Positions 22,122 to 30,124 of a stretch of 33,447 nt of DNA are shown here, piece by piece. The position numbers were made by a program, and so were the translations under genes. Source of the DNA: Mobilicoccus sp. GTDB taxonomy: Bacteria; Actinomycetota; Actinomycetes; Actinomycetales; Dermatophilaceae. Within the stretch, counting starts at the first letter, position 1. Each line of letters opens with the position of its first letter. Under the pieces are notes generated by a model that ran no database searches, was not told the DNA's origin, and was given only the letters and a program-made list of their open reading frames with translations. The stretch covers positions 1-33,447 of the forward strand of contig JAUNTP010000013.1 of NCBI GenBank assembly GCA_030538585.1. The letters run 5' to 3'.

Positions 22122-22514
22122 TCAGAAGGGCACGCCGCACTCGAGGATGACGTTGGCGTAGGGCGTGGCCTCGCCGGTGCGGATCGCGACCTGCACGCCG
22201 GGGGTGCGGGCCTTGAACTCCTCGTGGGAGAGCTCCTCCCGAGCGCCGAGGAGGTCGGCCCGCTCGTCGAACCAGGCCCCCGCGGGGCTGTCGGCGCTCT
22301 CGGCCGCGACGACGTGACCCTGGACGACGATCTCCCCTAGCAGTGCGTCGAGCACCGTCGTGAACGGCACCTGCCCGGGGACCACCGCGAGGTCGATGAC
22401 GGGGATGCCGCGCGGGATGGGCAGGCCCATGTCGCCGACGAGCACGCGGTCGGTGTGACCGAGCGCCGCCAACTCCCGCGACAGGTTGGCGTGCAGGATG
22501 CCGCGACGTTTCAT
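22122..22514 (-). CDS. rbsD: D-ribose pyranase
   Basis: This 130-residue mutarotase converts beta-pyranose ribose to the furanose form used by ribokinase. The family residues are in place: MKRRGILHANLSRELAALGH with catalytic His20, GDMGLPIP with Asp28, and the C-terminal TGEATPYANVILECGVPF that forms the sugar pocket. The length is standard. It is the last gene of the ribose operon, and its ATG at 22514 overlaps the rbsK stop by 4 nt. Confidence 0.97.
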   Translation of the reverse strand: MKRRGILHANLSRELAALGHTDRVLVGDMGLPIPRGIPVIDLAVVPGQVPFTTVLDALLGEIVVQGHVVAAESADSPAGAWFDERADLLGAREELSHEEFKARTPGVQVAIRTGEATPYANVILECGVPF

Positions 22515-23461
22515 CGGTCCTCCCAGGCGTAGGACTCCTGCGCTCCCGACGCGCCGACGGCACGCGCACCCGCACGGTTGCCCGCCTCGGCGGCCGCCGC
22601 GAGATCGACCCCGGTCAGCAACGCCGCGGCGAGGGTACCGACGAAACAGTCGCCCGCGCCCGTGGTGTCCACGACCTCGACATGCTCACCGGGGCAATGC
22701 GTCGCCCCGTCGCCGCAGACGGCCACCGCACCGGCCTCACCGAGGGTGACGACGACCGACGCCACGCCCGCCTCGATCAGGCGCGCGCCGAGGGTGGAGG
22801 CATCTTCCACGGTCAGCGGAGACTCGTCGTCTGCGTCCACCTCGCTGAGTCCGAGCAGACGCGCCGCCGCGCGGGCCTCGTGCTCGTTGACGACGAGCGG
22901 GTGAGCGAGCCGCAACGTCGCCGGGGCGAGGTCCACCACGGGGGCGAGGTTGACGACCACCCGCGCCCCCGCCTCGACGGCGAGCGCGGCGGTCGCGTCG
23001 ACGACCGGCAAGGGGATCTCGCCCTGCAGCACGACGACGTCGCCCGCGTTTATCTCGGCGGCGCGCACGTCGTCCAGTGTCACGGCGGCGTTGGCGCCGG
23101 GGATGACGATGATCGTGTTTTCCCCGGCGTCACTGACGGCGATGAGAGCGACACCGGTGGGGGTGTCGGCGACGGTGCGCACCGCGAGCGACACCCCCGC
23201 CCGCTCGAGCAGCGACGTGCCGGTGCCCGCAACCGGGTCGTCACCGACGCAGCCGACCATGACGGTCGCCGCCCCGGCGAGGGCGGCAGCGACGGCCTGA
23301 TTGGCCCCCTTGCCGCCCGCCCTGGTGGAGCCGTCCGAGCCGAGGATCGTCTCGCCCGGGCGCGGGTGCCGCGCGACGCGGGCGAACAGGTCGACGTTGA
23401 TCGACCCGACGACCATCACCCGGGCGTCGCGCCGAGCTCCCGACACATCGCCGCTGGTCAC
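22511..23461 (-). CDS. rbsK: Ribokinase
   Basis: This 316-residue PfkB-family kinase phosphorylates D-ribose to ribose 5-phosphate. Motifs: VVGSINVDLFARV near the N-terminus, the first PfkB signature region GGKGANQAVAAALAG, VNEHEAR, and the second PfkB signature DTTGAGDCFVG (from residue 265) with Asp271 as catalytic base. The start is GTG at 23461, overlapping the rbsB stop (GTGA); a later methionine (MVVGS) leaves out 15 residues and is possible. The short Arg/Asp-rich leader before MVVGS is dispensable by family comparison. Position between rbsB and rbsD fits a standard ribose catabolic operon. Confidence 0.96.
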   Translation of the reverse strand: MTSGDVSGARRDARVMVVGSINVDLFARVARHPRPGETILGSDGSTRAGGKGANQAVAAALAGAATVMVGCVGDDPVAGTGTSLLERAGVSLAVRTVADTPTGVALIAVSDAGENTIIVIPGANAAVTLDDVRAAEINAGDVVVLQGEIPLPVVDATAALAVEAGARVVVNLAPVVDLAPATLRLAHPLVVNEHEARAAARLLGLSEVDADDESPLTVEDASTLGARLIEAGVASVVVTLGEAGAVAVCGDGATHCPGEHVEVVDTTGAGDCFVGTLAAALLTGVDLAAAAEAGNRAGARAVGASGAQESYAWEDR

Positions 23462-24420
23462 TGCAGGAACTCGTTCACGTTGTCCTTGGTGACGACCTTG
23501 ACCTCCACGGGGATCTCGGCCTCGACGGTCTCACCGTTGATGGTGCGGATCGCGGTCTGGATCGCGACCTTGCCGAGCTCCTTCGGCTGCTGCGCGATGG
23601 TGCCGACCATCTGGCCGCCCTCCACGGCCTTGAGGCCGTCGTCGGTGCCGTCGAAGCCGAACACCATGACCTCCGAGCCGGCGCGAGCACCGAGCGCCTG
23701 AATCGCGCCGAGAGCCATCTCGTCGTTCTCAGCGAAGATGCCGGTCGCGCCGGAGTTGGCCTGCAGGAGGTTGGTGGCGACGTCGAGGCCCTCGGTGCGG
23801 TCGAAGTTGGCGGGCTGGGAGGCGGCGATGGTCACGCCGCTGCCCTCGATGCCCTGGGTGAAACCCTCGCCGCGGTCGCGGCTCGCCGACGTGCCCGGCA
23901 CGCCCTGCAGGGTGAGGACCTCGCCGGATCCGCCCATCGCCTCGGCGAGGGTCTGCGCGGCGAGCTCGCCGCCCTGCACGTTGTCGCTGCTCACGAGGGA
24001 GGCGACGTCGCCGCCGTTGACGGCGCGGTCGACGGCGACGACAGGAATGTCGGCGTTGTTCGCCGGGCCGACGGCCGAGCCGGCGGCGTCGGAGTCGACG
24101 GGGTTGATGACGACGGCGGCCACGTTCTGGGTGACGGCGTCGGCGATCTGGTTGGCCTGCGTGGCCGGGTCGTTCTGGGCGTCGACGACGTTGAGGGTGA
24201 CACCGGCCTCGTCGGCGGCCTCCTGCGCACCGTCGCGCAGGTCGACGAAGAACGGGTTGTTGAGCGTCGACACCGCCAGGGTGATGGTCTGGCCCGCGGC
24301 GTCTCCGGCCTCGGGCGAGTCGCCGGAGCCGGTGGTGTCGGCGCCGCCGCGGTTGCACGCGGCGAGGGTGACGGCCAGGGCCGAGACGGACACGATGGTG
24401 GACAGGCGTCGGATGGTCAT
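23458..24420 (-). CDS. rbsB: Ribose ABC transporter substrate-binding lipoprotein
   Basis: A 320-residue periplasmic-binding-protein-like receptor anchored outside the membrane. The signal peptide MTIRRLSTIVSVSALAV ends in the lipobox TLAAC with Cys22 as the lipidated residue, followed by a Gly/Ser/Asp-rich linker. The type I binding fold shows TLNNPFFVDLRDGAQEAADEAG, the ribose-contact regions INPVDSDAAG and VDRAVNGGDV, ASRDRGEGF, and FGFDGTDDGLKAVEGGQM, all as in RbsB. Its ATG at 24420 is preceded by AAGGATCC and lies 25 bp after rbsC. It is clearly the binding component of RbsABC. Confidence 0.95.
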   Translation of the reverse strand: MTIRRLSTIVSVSALAVTLAACNRGGADTTGSGDSPEAGDAAGQTITLAVSTLNNPFFVDLRDGAQEAADEAGVTLNVVDAQNDPATQANQIADAVTQNVAAVVINPVDSDAAGSAVGPANNADIPVVAVDRAVNGGDVASLVSSDNVQGGELAAQTLAEAMGGSGEVLTLQGVPGTSASRDRGEGFTQGIEGSGVTIAASQPANFDRTEGLDVATNLLQANSGATGIFAENDEMALGAIQALGARAGSEVMVFGFDGTDDGLKAVEGGQMVGTIAQQPKELGKVAIQTAIRTINGETVEAEIPVEVKVVTKDNVNEFLQ

Positions 24421-24445
24421 GGTGGATCCTTCTTTCTGGTGGTGA

Positions 24446-25429
24446 TCAGCGCCGGGAGCGCAGGACGTCGACCCCCACCGCCGCGGCGATGACGAGTCCG
24501 ATGACGACCTGCTGCCAGAAGGCGGTGACGTTGAGCAGGTTGAGGCCGTTGCGGATGACGGCGAGGATGAGCGCCCCGATGAGGGTGCCCGTGGCCTTGC
24601 CGTAGCCGCCGGCGAGGCTGGCGCCGCCGATGACGACGGCGGCGATGGCGTCGAGCTCGTACCCCGCGGCGGCTTGTGGCTGCGCGGAGGCGAGGCGCCC
24701 GGCGAGCAGCAGGCCGGCGATCCCGGCGAACAGCCCCGACAGGGCGTAGACGGCGAGGGTGTTGCGCTTGACCGGCAGCCCCGCGAGGCGCGCGGCCTCG
24801 GTGTTGCCGCCGATGGCGTAGAGCGAGCGGCCGAAGACGGTGCGGTTCAGGATGAACGCGGTGACGCCCCAGACGAGGAGCATGACGATGATCGGCACCG
24901 GGATGGGGCCGAGGCTGCGACCGAGGGCAGAGACGGCGTCGGGCATCTCGATGGGGCGGCCCCCCGAGATGACGAGGGTGAGGCCGCGCGCGATGGACAG
25001 CATGGCGAGGGTCGCGATGAAGGCGGGCAGTTTGCCGTAGGCGATGGCGAGTCCGGAGACGGCCCCGATCGCGAGGCCTGCCAGCGGAGCGGCGACGAGC
25101 GCGATCGGGCCGGGGAGTCCGGCGGTGGCCACCAGCCACCCGCCCGCGACCGCCGACAATGCCGCGACGGATCCGACCGACAGGTCGATGCCGGCGGTGA
25201 TGATGACGAACGTCATCCCGAACGCGAGCACGGCCACGACGGCTGCTTGGACGCCCACGTTGAGCAGGTTGTTCGTCGTGAGGAACGCCGGGGTGGCGAT
25301 GAACATGACGAGGCACACGAGGGCGAGGCCGACGAGGGCGCCGTTGTCGGCGAGCCACGTCGTGATCGACCGGCGCGTACCGCGCGCTTTCGCGGCTTGT
25401 GCTGCCGCGGCGGGGGATTCAGCGGACAC
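24446..25429 (-). CDS. rbsC: Ribose ABC transporter permease
   Basis: A 327-residue membrane protein with eight to ten helices, the RbsC/AraH-type permease. Diagnostic stretches are GMTFVIITAGIDLSVGSVAAL, the cytoplasmic coupling loop GGNTEAARLAGLPVKR, and IAAVVIGGASLAGGYGKATGTLIGALILAVIRNGLNLL. A 35-residue Ala-rich cytoplasmic leader precedes the first helix. It starts with GTG at 25429 with GGAGG about 10 nt upstream and overlaps the end of rbsA by 11 nt. It forms the channel for RbsA and RbsB. Confidence 0.95.
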   Translation of the reverse strand: MSAESPAAAAQAAKARGTRRSITTWLADNGALVGLALVCLVMFIATPAFLTTNNLLNVGVQAAVVAVLAFGMTFVIITAGIDLSVGSVAALSAVAGGWLVATAGLPGPIALVAAPLAGLAIGAVSGLAIAYGKLPAFIATLAMLSIARGLTLVISGGRPIEMPDAVSALGRSLGPIPVPIIVMLLVWGVTAFILNRTVFGRSLYAIGGNTEAARLAGLPVKRNTLAVYALSGLFAGIAGLLLAGRLASAQPQAAAGYELDAIAAVVIGGASLAGGYGKATGTLIGALILAVIRNGLNLLNVTAFWQQVVIGLVIAAAVGVDVLRSRR

Positions 25430-26921
25430 GGGATGACTCGACCTCCTTGACGGCCAACGACATGACCGCGTCTTGGGTGGCTTCTTCGGCGGTGAGCTCG
25501 CCGACGATCCGGCCCTTGTTCATGACGAGGACGCGGTCGCTCATGCTGATGACTTCGGGCAGGTCGCTGGAGACGAACAGCACGCCTCCGCCGCCTGCGG
25601 TGATGGTGTTGACGAGGTCGTAGATCTCGACCTTGGCGCCGACGTCGACGCCGCGGGTGGGTTCGTCGAGCAGGAGCACGCGGGAGCCGGCCATGAACCA
25701 GCGCCCGAACACCGCCTTCTGTTGGTTGCCGCCCGAGAGGGTGCCGACGACCTGGTCGAGGGACGACATGCGGATCCGCAGCCGGTCGGCGACGTCCTGC
25801 GCGCGGCGGCGCTGACCGGATAGGTCGGCGAGGCCGCCCTTGCCGGTGGGGTAGAGGGTGGCGTAGCCGAGGTTCTCCCCGACGGTGCCCGACAGGACGA
25901 GCCCCGAGGTCTTGCGGTCCTCGGGCACCATGCCGACCCCGGCGCGCACGGCGGCTCCGACGTCCTTCTTCTGTAGGGCCTTGCCGGCGACGCGGACCTC
26001 GCCGGTCGCGTACCCGTCGGCCCCGGCGATCGCGCGCAGCACTTCGGTGCGCCCGGCGCCCATGAGCCCGGCGACACCGACGACCTCACCGGCGCGCACC
26101 TGCAGCGAGATGTCTTCGAACACACCGGGGTTGCCCAACGCCTGGACGTCGAGGAGGACCTCGCCGGGCTCCTGCGCGATGTGGGGGTAGAGGTCGTCGA
26201 TGTCGCGGCCGACCATGAGCCGCACGAGCGCGTCTTCGCCCTCCCCGCCGGGCACGGTGTCGACGGCGGCCCCGTCGCGCAGGACGGTGATGCGGTCGCC
26301 GATCTCCTCGATCTCATCGAGGTGATGGCTGATGAAGATCATCGCCACGCCGCGCTCGCGGAGGTCGCGGACGACGTCGAACAGCACGTCGGTCTCGGCG
26401 CGGGTGAGGGCTGCGGTCGGCTCGTCGAGGATGAGGATGCGTGCGTCCTGCGCGAGGGCCTTGGCGATCTCGACCATCTGCTGACGGGCGACGCCGAGGG
26501 TGCCGACGGGCCGGTCGACGTCGACGTCGAGACCGATGCGGGCGATCGCGTCGCGGGCGTACTGGCGCATCGCGCGCTTGTCGACGAGCCCGAAGCGGCG
26601 CGGTGTGCGGCCGAGGGAGAGGTTCTCGGCGACCGACAGGCCGGGCACGAGGTTGAGTTCCTGGTGGATCGTCGCGATGCCGAGGGCTTCGGAGGCGTTC
26701 GTGTCGGGGATCGACACCTGCGTCCCGTCGATCTCGATGACCCCGGCGTCGGGCTGGTGGACCCCGGCGATCATCTTGATGAGGGTGGACTTGCCAGCCC
26801 CGTTCTCGCCGAGGAGAACGTGCACCTCACCGGCGCGCACGTCGAAGCTGACGCCCGTGACGGCCTTGACGGCCCCGAACGATTTGCGGACGTCTCTGAC
26901 GCTGAGCACGACGTCGGTCAT
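25419..26921 (-). CDS. rbsA: Ribose ABC transporter ATPase (tandem nucleotide-binding domains)
   Basis: A 500-residue cytoplasmic ATPase with two fused ABC domains. Domain 1 has Walker A GENGAGKST (38-46), the ABC region VARQQMVEIAKAL and Walker B ILILDEPTAAL. Domain 2 has the degenerate Walker A GLMGAGRTE, signature LSGGNQQKAVFGRW and LLLDEPTRGVDVG. This asymmetry is normal for the RbsA/MglA/XylG class. Its ATG at 26921 overlaps the LacI-type regulator stop by 4 nt. Alternative sugars such as galactose or xylose are argued against by the neighbouring rbsK and rbsD. Confidence 0.95.
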   Translation of the reverse strand: MTDVVLSVRDVRKSFGAVKAVTGVSFDVRAGEVHVLLGENGAGKSTLIKMIAGVHQPDAGVIEIDGTQVSIPDTNASEALGIATIHQELNLVPGLSVAENLSLGRTPRRFGLVDKRAMRQYARDAIARIGLDVDVDRPVGTLGVARQQMVEIAKALAQDARILILDEPTAALTRAETDVLFDVVRDLRERGVAMIFISHHLDEIEEIGDRITVLRDGAAVDTVPGGEGEDALVRLMVGRDIDDLYPHIAQEPGEVLLDVQALGNPGVFEDISLQVRAGEVVGVAGLMGAGRTEVLRAIAGADGYATGEVRVAGKALQKKDVGAAVRAGVGMVPEDRKTSGLVLSGTVGENLGYATLYPTGKGGLADLSGQRRRAQDVADRLRIRMSSLDQVVGTLSGGNQQKAVFGRWFMAGSRVLLLDEPTRGVDVGAKVEIYDLVNTITAGGGGVLFVSSDLPEVISMSDRVLVMNKGRIVGELTAEEATQDAVMSLAVKEVESSRVR

Positions 26922-27961
26922 CGGGCGACCTCCTGTTCATTGGTGACGTCGGCGCTGGGCTCGTCCGACGGTCCGCGTTCGCCGAGGGAGCGGCGCGGGA
27001 TGAGCGTGGTGGGCACGGGGTCGATGTCGACCGACTGGCCAGTGATGAGGGCCAGCAGGGCGTCGACGGCGAGGTGACCCATCTGCGTCGTGTCTTGGGC
27101 GACGACGGTGACCGGGGTCTCGAGCAGCAGGAACGCGGGGTTGTCGTCGAACGCGGCGAGGCCGACGTCCTCCCCGAGGCGCACCCCGTGGCGGCGGAGC
27201 ACCGTCAGGACGCCGAGGGCCATGAGCGCGTCGGCGGCGATGATGACGTCGGGCAGCTCGGGGCGCGAGAGGAGGTGCTCGGCGGCGGCGATACCGCTGT
27301 CGAGCTGAAAGTCGCCTTCGAGGATGTCGTCCTCGCGGAGCTCGACGTCGTGGTCGGCGAAGCGCTCGCGGGCGGCGGCGAGGCGTTCGCGCCCGGTCGA
27401 GGCCGCCAGGGGCCCGGAGACGATGGCGACGCGGCGGTGCCCGAGGGCGACGATGTGGTCGACGAGCGCGATCATGCCGCCGCGCGAGTCGGAGGTGACG
27501 ACGGGGGTGCCGAGGCCGGTGTCGCGGTCGAGGCACACGGTGGGGCGACGCTCCACCGCTCGGCGCAGGGCGTCGGTGGCGCCGCCTTGGGGGACGACGA
27601 GGAGGCCGTCGACCTGGTGGCGGTCGAGGGCGCGCAGGTAGCGGTCTTGGGCGTCGCCGTCCTCGTCGGCGTTGCCGGTCATGACGGTGTAGCCGTGGGT
27701 GGTGGCTGCCTTGTCGACCGCGTAGGCGAGGTCGGTGAAGAAGGGGTTGCGTACGTCGGGGATGAGCAGCCCGATCGTGTCGGTGCGTCGCGTGCGCAGC
27801 GAGCGGGCGGAGGCGTTGCCGGTGTAGCCGAGGGCGTCGACGACCCGCAGAACCCGGGCGCGGGTGGCGGGCGAGACCGGCGCGGCGGGGTCGAGCGCGC
27901 GGCTGGCCGTCGCGGCCGAGACCCCGGCCTCGCGGGCGACATCCTTGAGCGTCGTGCCCAT
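26918..27961 (-). CDS. rbsR: LacI-family repressor of the ribose operon
   Basis: A 347-residue regulator: N-terminal LacI helix-turn-helix (TLKDVAREAGVSAATASRALD), hinge helix (TGNASARSLRT), and a type I sugar-binding core with LLIPDVRNPFFTDL, VCLDRD, GHRRVAIVSG and GLAAFDDNPAFLLL. As the first gene of the operon it would repress its own transcription together with rbsACBKD and release DNA on binding ribose. Two abutting operator-like sites lie at 27982-28009, 20-50 bp upstream of the start. The C-terminus is extended by about 20 acidic residues (GERGPSDEPSADVTNEQEVAR in part). ATG at 27961 follows AGGAGGTGTGG. Confidence 0.93.
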   Translation of the reverse strand: MGTTLKDVAREAGVSAATASRALDPAAPVSPATRARVLRVVDALGYTGNASARSLRTRRTDTIGLLIPDVRNPFFTDLAYAVDKAATTHGYTVMTGNADEDGDAQDRYLRALDRHQVDGLLVVPQGGATDALRRAVERRPTVCLDRDTGLGTPVVTSDSRGGMIALVDHIVALGHRRVAIVSGPLAASTGRERLAAARERFADHDVELREDDILEGDFQLDSGIAAAEHLLSRPELPDVIIAADALMALGVLTVLRRHGVRLGEDVGLAAFDDNPAFLLLETPVTVVAQDTTQMGHLAVDALLALITGQSVDIDPVPTTLIPRRSLGERGPSDEPSADVTNEQEVAR

Positions 27962-27980
27962 CCCACACCTCCTCGTGCGT

Positions 27981-28010
27981 CTGCAATCGATTACATGGAA
28001 TCGATTGCAG
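27981..28010. promoter_or_regulatory. Twin LacI-type operators upstream of rbsR
   Basis: The whole site is a perfect 12+12 dyad (CTGCAATCGATT, 6-nt spacer, AATCGATTGCAG). It also reads as two adjacent 14-mers, TGCAATCGATTACA (27982-27995) and TGGAATCGATTGCA (27996-28009). Each is centred on the CG typical of LacI-family operators, with centres 14 bp apart. Confidence 0.85.
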
Positions 28011-28137
28011 GAGTCTGACGGGGGTTGGGCCTGCTGTCAAGGCCCGAATGACGAGATCCACGCCCAGGGCCATCCTCGACCCATCGTGCGATCAGGGGCG
28101 TGGAGGTGGGCGTTCATTTCATCGCTCACGGCAAACA

Positions 28138-28230
28138 CAGTTTCGACGTGGTCGATCAGAGGGTGATTCGCATCGTCGCTGGTCAGAGGGGTGGGGTGTC
28201 GCCGGGGCGTCATCGACCACGTCGAAACTG
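28138..28230. repeat. 19-bp inverted repeat with 55-nt spacer
   Basis: CAGTTTCGACGTGGTCGAT (28138-28156) is perfectly complementary to ATCGACCACGTCGAAACTG (28212-28230). It lies in the 399-bp non-coding stretch between rbsR and the small membrane-protein gene, which has no other visible content apart from the rbs operators. The core ACCACGTCGAAAC resembles ACCACGTCGGAAC of the 17996-18114 repeat. Confidence 0.85.
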
Positions 28231-28360
28231 CGTGTGCTGCGACGAGTGCGCCCGTCACGGTGGGGCGCGGGTGGTGGTGTCGTCGGCATCGGGGGCGCGT
28301 GGTCAGACGTGTTGACGCTGGTTGTGAGGTGTGGTCGCATGGAAAGGGAGAGGTGATGGC

Positions 28361-28591
28361 ATGACGATGGAACTGTTTCTGACCATCGCGCCTGGGGTGC
28401 TCGTCCTGGTGGCGCTGGTTTTTCTGGTGCGTCGAGGGGTGCGCCGGGGTGAGATCAGGCGCCTGAGCCCCGAGGAGCGTGATGTCCTGAGGGAGAGGGG
28501 AATCGGCTCCACGGGCACGGGAAGGAAGCTGACCCCCGACGAGCGGCGACGCCTGCGTGACGGAACGCTGGTGCCACGAGCCGACGAGTGA
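28361..28591 (+). CDS. Small single-pass membrane protein, 76 aa
   Basis: The product has one N-terminal transmembrane helix (about residues 4-22, ELFLTIAPGVLVLVALVFLV) followed by a strongly basic cytoplasmic part RRGVRRGEIRRLSPEERDVLRERG and a second charged segment KLTPDERRRLRDG. The start ATG at 28361 follows GGGAGAGGTGATGGC. The paired LSPEERDVLRERG and LTPDERRRLRDG segments look like an internal duplication. No family recognised. It sits alone between the ribose operon and a VapBC module. Confidence 0.7.
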   Translation: MTMELFLTIAPGVLVLVALVFLVRRGVRRGEIRRLSPEERDVLRERGIGSTGTGRKLTPDERRRLRDGTLVPRADE

Positions 28592-28700
28592 TCGCCCCTC
28601 GTGTTCGGTGGCGAACGCGGACCTGTGAGTGACGGGCCAGGCTCGTCGGTGGTGAGGTCATGCGACCGTGCTGCACGAGATCAGTGCTACGCTGATTGTT

Positions 28701-28934
28701 GTGGCGAATCTGACGATCAGTGTGGATGAGGCCACGCTCAAGCGGGCTCGGATGCGGGCGCTGGAGCGTGATGAGTCCGTCAATGCCGTGATGGCGGAGG
28801 CCCTGCGACGCTACGCAGATGCTCCCGGTCAGGTCGAACCAATGGCCGCTGTCCTCGCTGCCGCGAAACGATGGCAGCACGGGTCGGGTCCTGCCGGGCG
28901 CACCTGGACTCGGGACGACGCCCACCGTGGCTGA
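28701..28934 (+). CDS. vapB: VapB-type antitoxin (ribbon-helix-helix)
   Basis: A 77-residue protein with an N-terminal ribbon-helix-helix: ANLTISVDEATLKRARMRALERD as strand and helix 1, ESVNAVMAEALRRYAD as helix 2. The C-terminal tail is Arg/Trp-rich and would wrap the toxin. The GTG at 28701 has no ribosome site. A -10-like TACGCT at 28688-28693 lies 7 nt before it, suggesting a leaderless mRNA. It overlaps the toxin gene by 8 nt. Antitoxin identity rests on fold pattern plus the PIN-domain neighbour. Confidence 0.85.
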   Translation: MANLTISVDEATLKRARMRALERDESVNAVMAEALRRYADAPGQVEPMAAVLAAAKRWQHGSGPAGRTWTRDDAHRG

Positions 28935-29334
28935 CTTTTTCGACACCAACGTGCTGGTGTACGCCTTCGACGCAGGCGAACCGGTCAAGCAGGAACAGGC
29001 GCGCCGCCTCATGGCGGAGCATCCCGACGCCGTCATCAGCACGCAGGTCCTCCTGGAGTGGTACGCCGTCGTCACGCGAAAATTTACGCCCCCCGTGCCT
29101 GCTGGCGAGGCCGCTGAGGTCCTGTCCGAGCTGGCCGAGCTGACCGTCGTCCCGGCAGATGCCGAACTCGTGGTCCGTGCAGGACGCACATCGGTCGCCC
29201 ATCAGCTGTCCATCTGGGACGCGATGATCATTGAGAGCGCCGCCTTGCACGGATGCCCCACGCTGTGGAGCGAAGACATGGCCGACGGTGCGGTGCTGCG
29301 CGGGGTGACCATCCGCAACCCCTTCGCGTCGTAG
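28927..29334 (+). CDS. vapC: VapC-type PIN-domain ribonuclease toxin
   Basis: A 135-residue PIN-domain endoribonuclease. The acidic metal-binding residues are present: Asp6 (FFDTNVLVYAFD), Glu44 (VLLEWYAVV), Asp98 (SIWDAMIIESA) and Glu116/Asp117 (LWSEDMADG). VapC toxins cleave tRNA or rRNA and are held inactive by VapB. The start GTG at 28927 overlaps the antitoxin stop by 8 nt, which is normal coupling. The end of the gene abuts the broken end of an epimerase pseudogene on the other strand. Confidence 0.92.
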   Translation: MADFFDTNVLVYAFDAGEPVKQEQARRLMAEHPDAVISTQVLLEWYAVVTRKFTPPVPAGEAAEVLSELAELTVVPADAELVVRAGRTSVAHQLSIWDAMIIESAALHGCPTLWSEDMADGAVLRGVTIRNPFAS

Positions 29335-29337
29335 CCC

Positions 29338-30060
29338 GCCGCCACGACGACCCCGCTCTCCAGGTCGAGGCCGGGTTCCAACCCGAGGGCGGCGCGGGCG
29401 ACGGTGAGCCAGTCGTGCACGTGGATCCAGCTGAACCACTGCCTGCCGTCACCGACCGTGCCGCCGAGGCCCAGACGTGCCAGGAGCAGCAACCGGTTCA
29501 GGGCGGGGGTGTCTCGGTCGAGCACGATCGAGGTCCGCAGCGTGACGACGCGGTCGGCGTGGGCGTCCGTCGCCGCCTCCTCCCACGGGGCGGGCGACGC
29601 CGGTCATCTGCGGCAGGCCCACGTGGGGCACGGGTGAGGTCTCGTCGAGGCGCGCCTCGCCGGCATCCGACCAGATCGCCGTCGTCGACGCCTGCAGCCA
29701 CCGCGGCACCGGCCGCGGGAGATCCTGTGACGCCCGGACGAGGGCACGCGTGGCGTCGACCCGGGAGGCCCGCAGATCAGCGATGTTCGCACGCGTCGGA
29801 CGGGCATCGACGAGCCGGCCGGCCAGGTTGACGACCCCGTACGCGCCGTCGAGTTCGGCCGCCCACGGCCCCACGGTGCGCCCATCCCAGGCGACGTGCC
29901 GATGCCGTGCGCTTTGGTCGGGACTCCGCGTGAGGATGACGACCTCAACGCCGCGATCGGCGAGGTCGTCGGCGAGAACACTGCCGAGGGCCCCGGAGCC
30001 GCCTGCGATGACGACTCGCCCCGGGCCGGGACGTGAGAGATCGAGCGGTCCGTCGGTCAT
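29338..30060 (-). pseudogene. Frameshifted and truncated TIGR01777-family NAD-dependent epimerase
   Basis: The N-terminal frame begins at ATG 30060 and carries VVIAGGSGALGSVLADDLADRG, ILTRSP, VVNLAGRLVD and LQASTTAIWSDAG, the marks of the TIGR01777 (YfcH/SulA-like) epimerase family. After MTGVAR the frame fails. Family sequence resumes in another frame as PWEEAATDAHADRVVTLRTSIVLD, GRQWFSWIHVHDWL. One surplus base in the run GGGG at 29587-29590 explains this. The second frame loses family similarity after GVVVAAGYDAKG, at about 29338, where vapC ends. The expected final 80-100 residues, including DUF1731, are missing. So it is broken twice: by a 1-bp shift (possibly a sequence error) and by a real 3' truncation next to vapBC. 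Confidence 0.85.
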
Positions 30061-30124
30061 GGGCCCATCCTCTCGCGGACAGTCGGCCAGCGAGCGATGC
30101 GAGGGGTGCGCACAGCCCCTTACT

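Noticed and set aside
28157..28211. CRISPR-like repeats after rbsR
   Set aside because: Only one inverted repeat and weak short direct repeats; no regularly spaced array and no cas genes.
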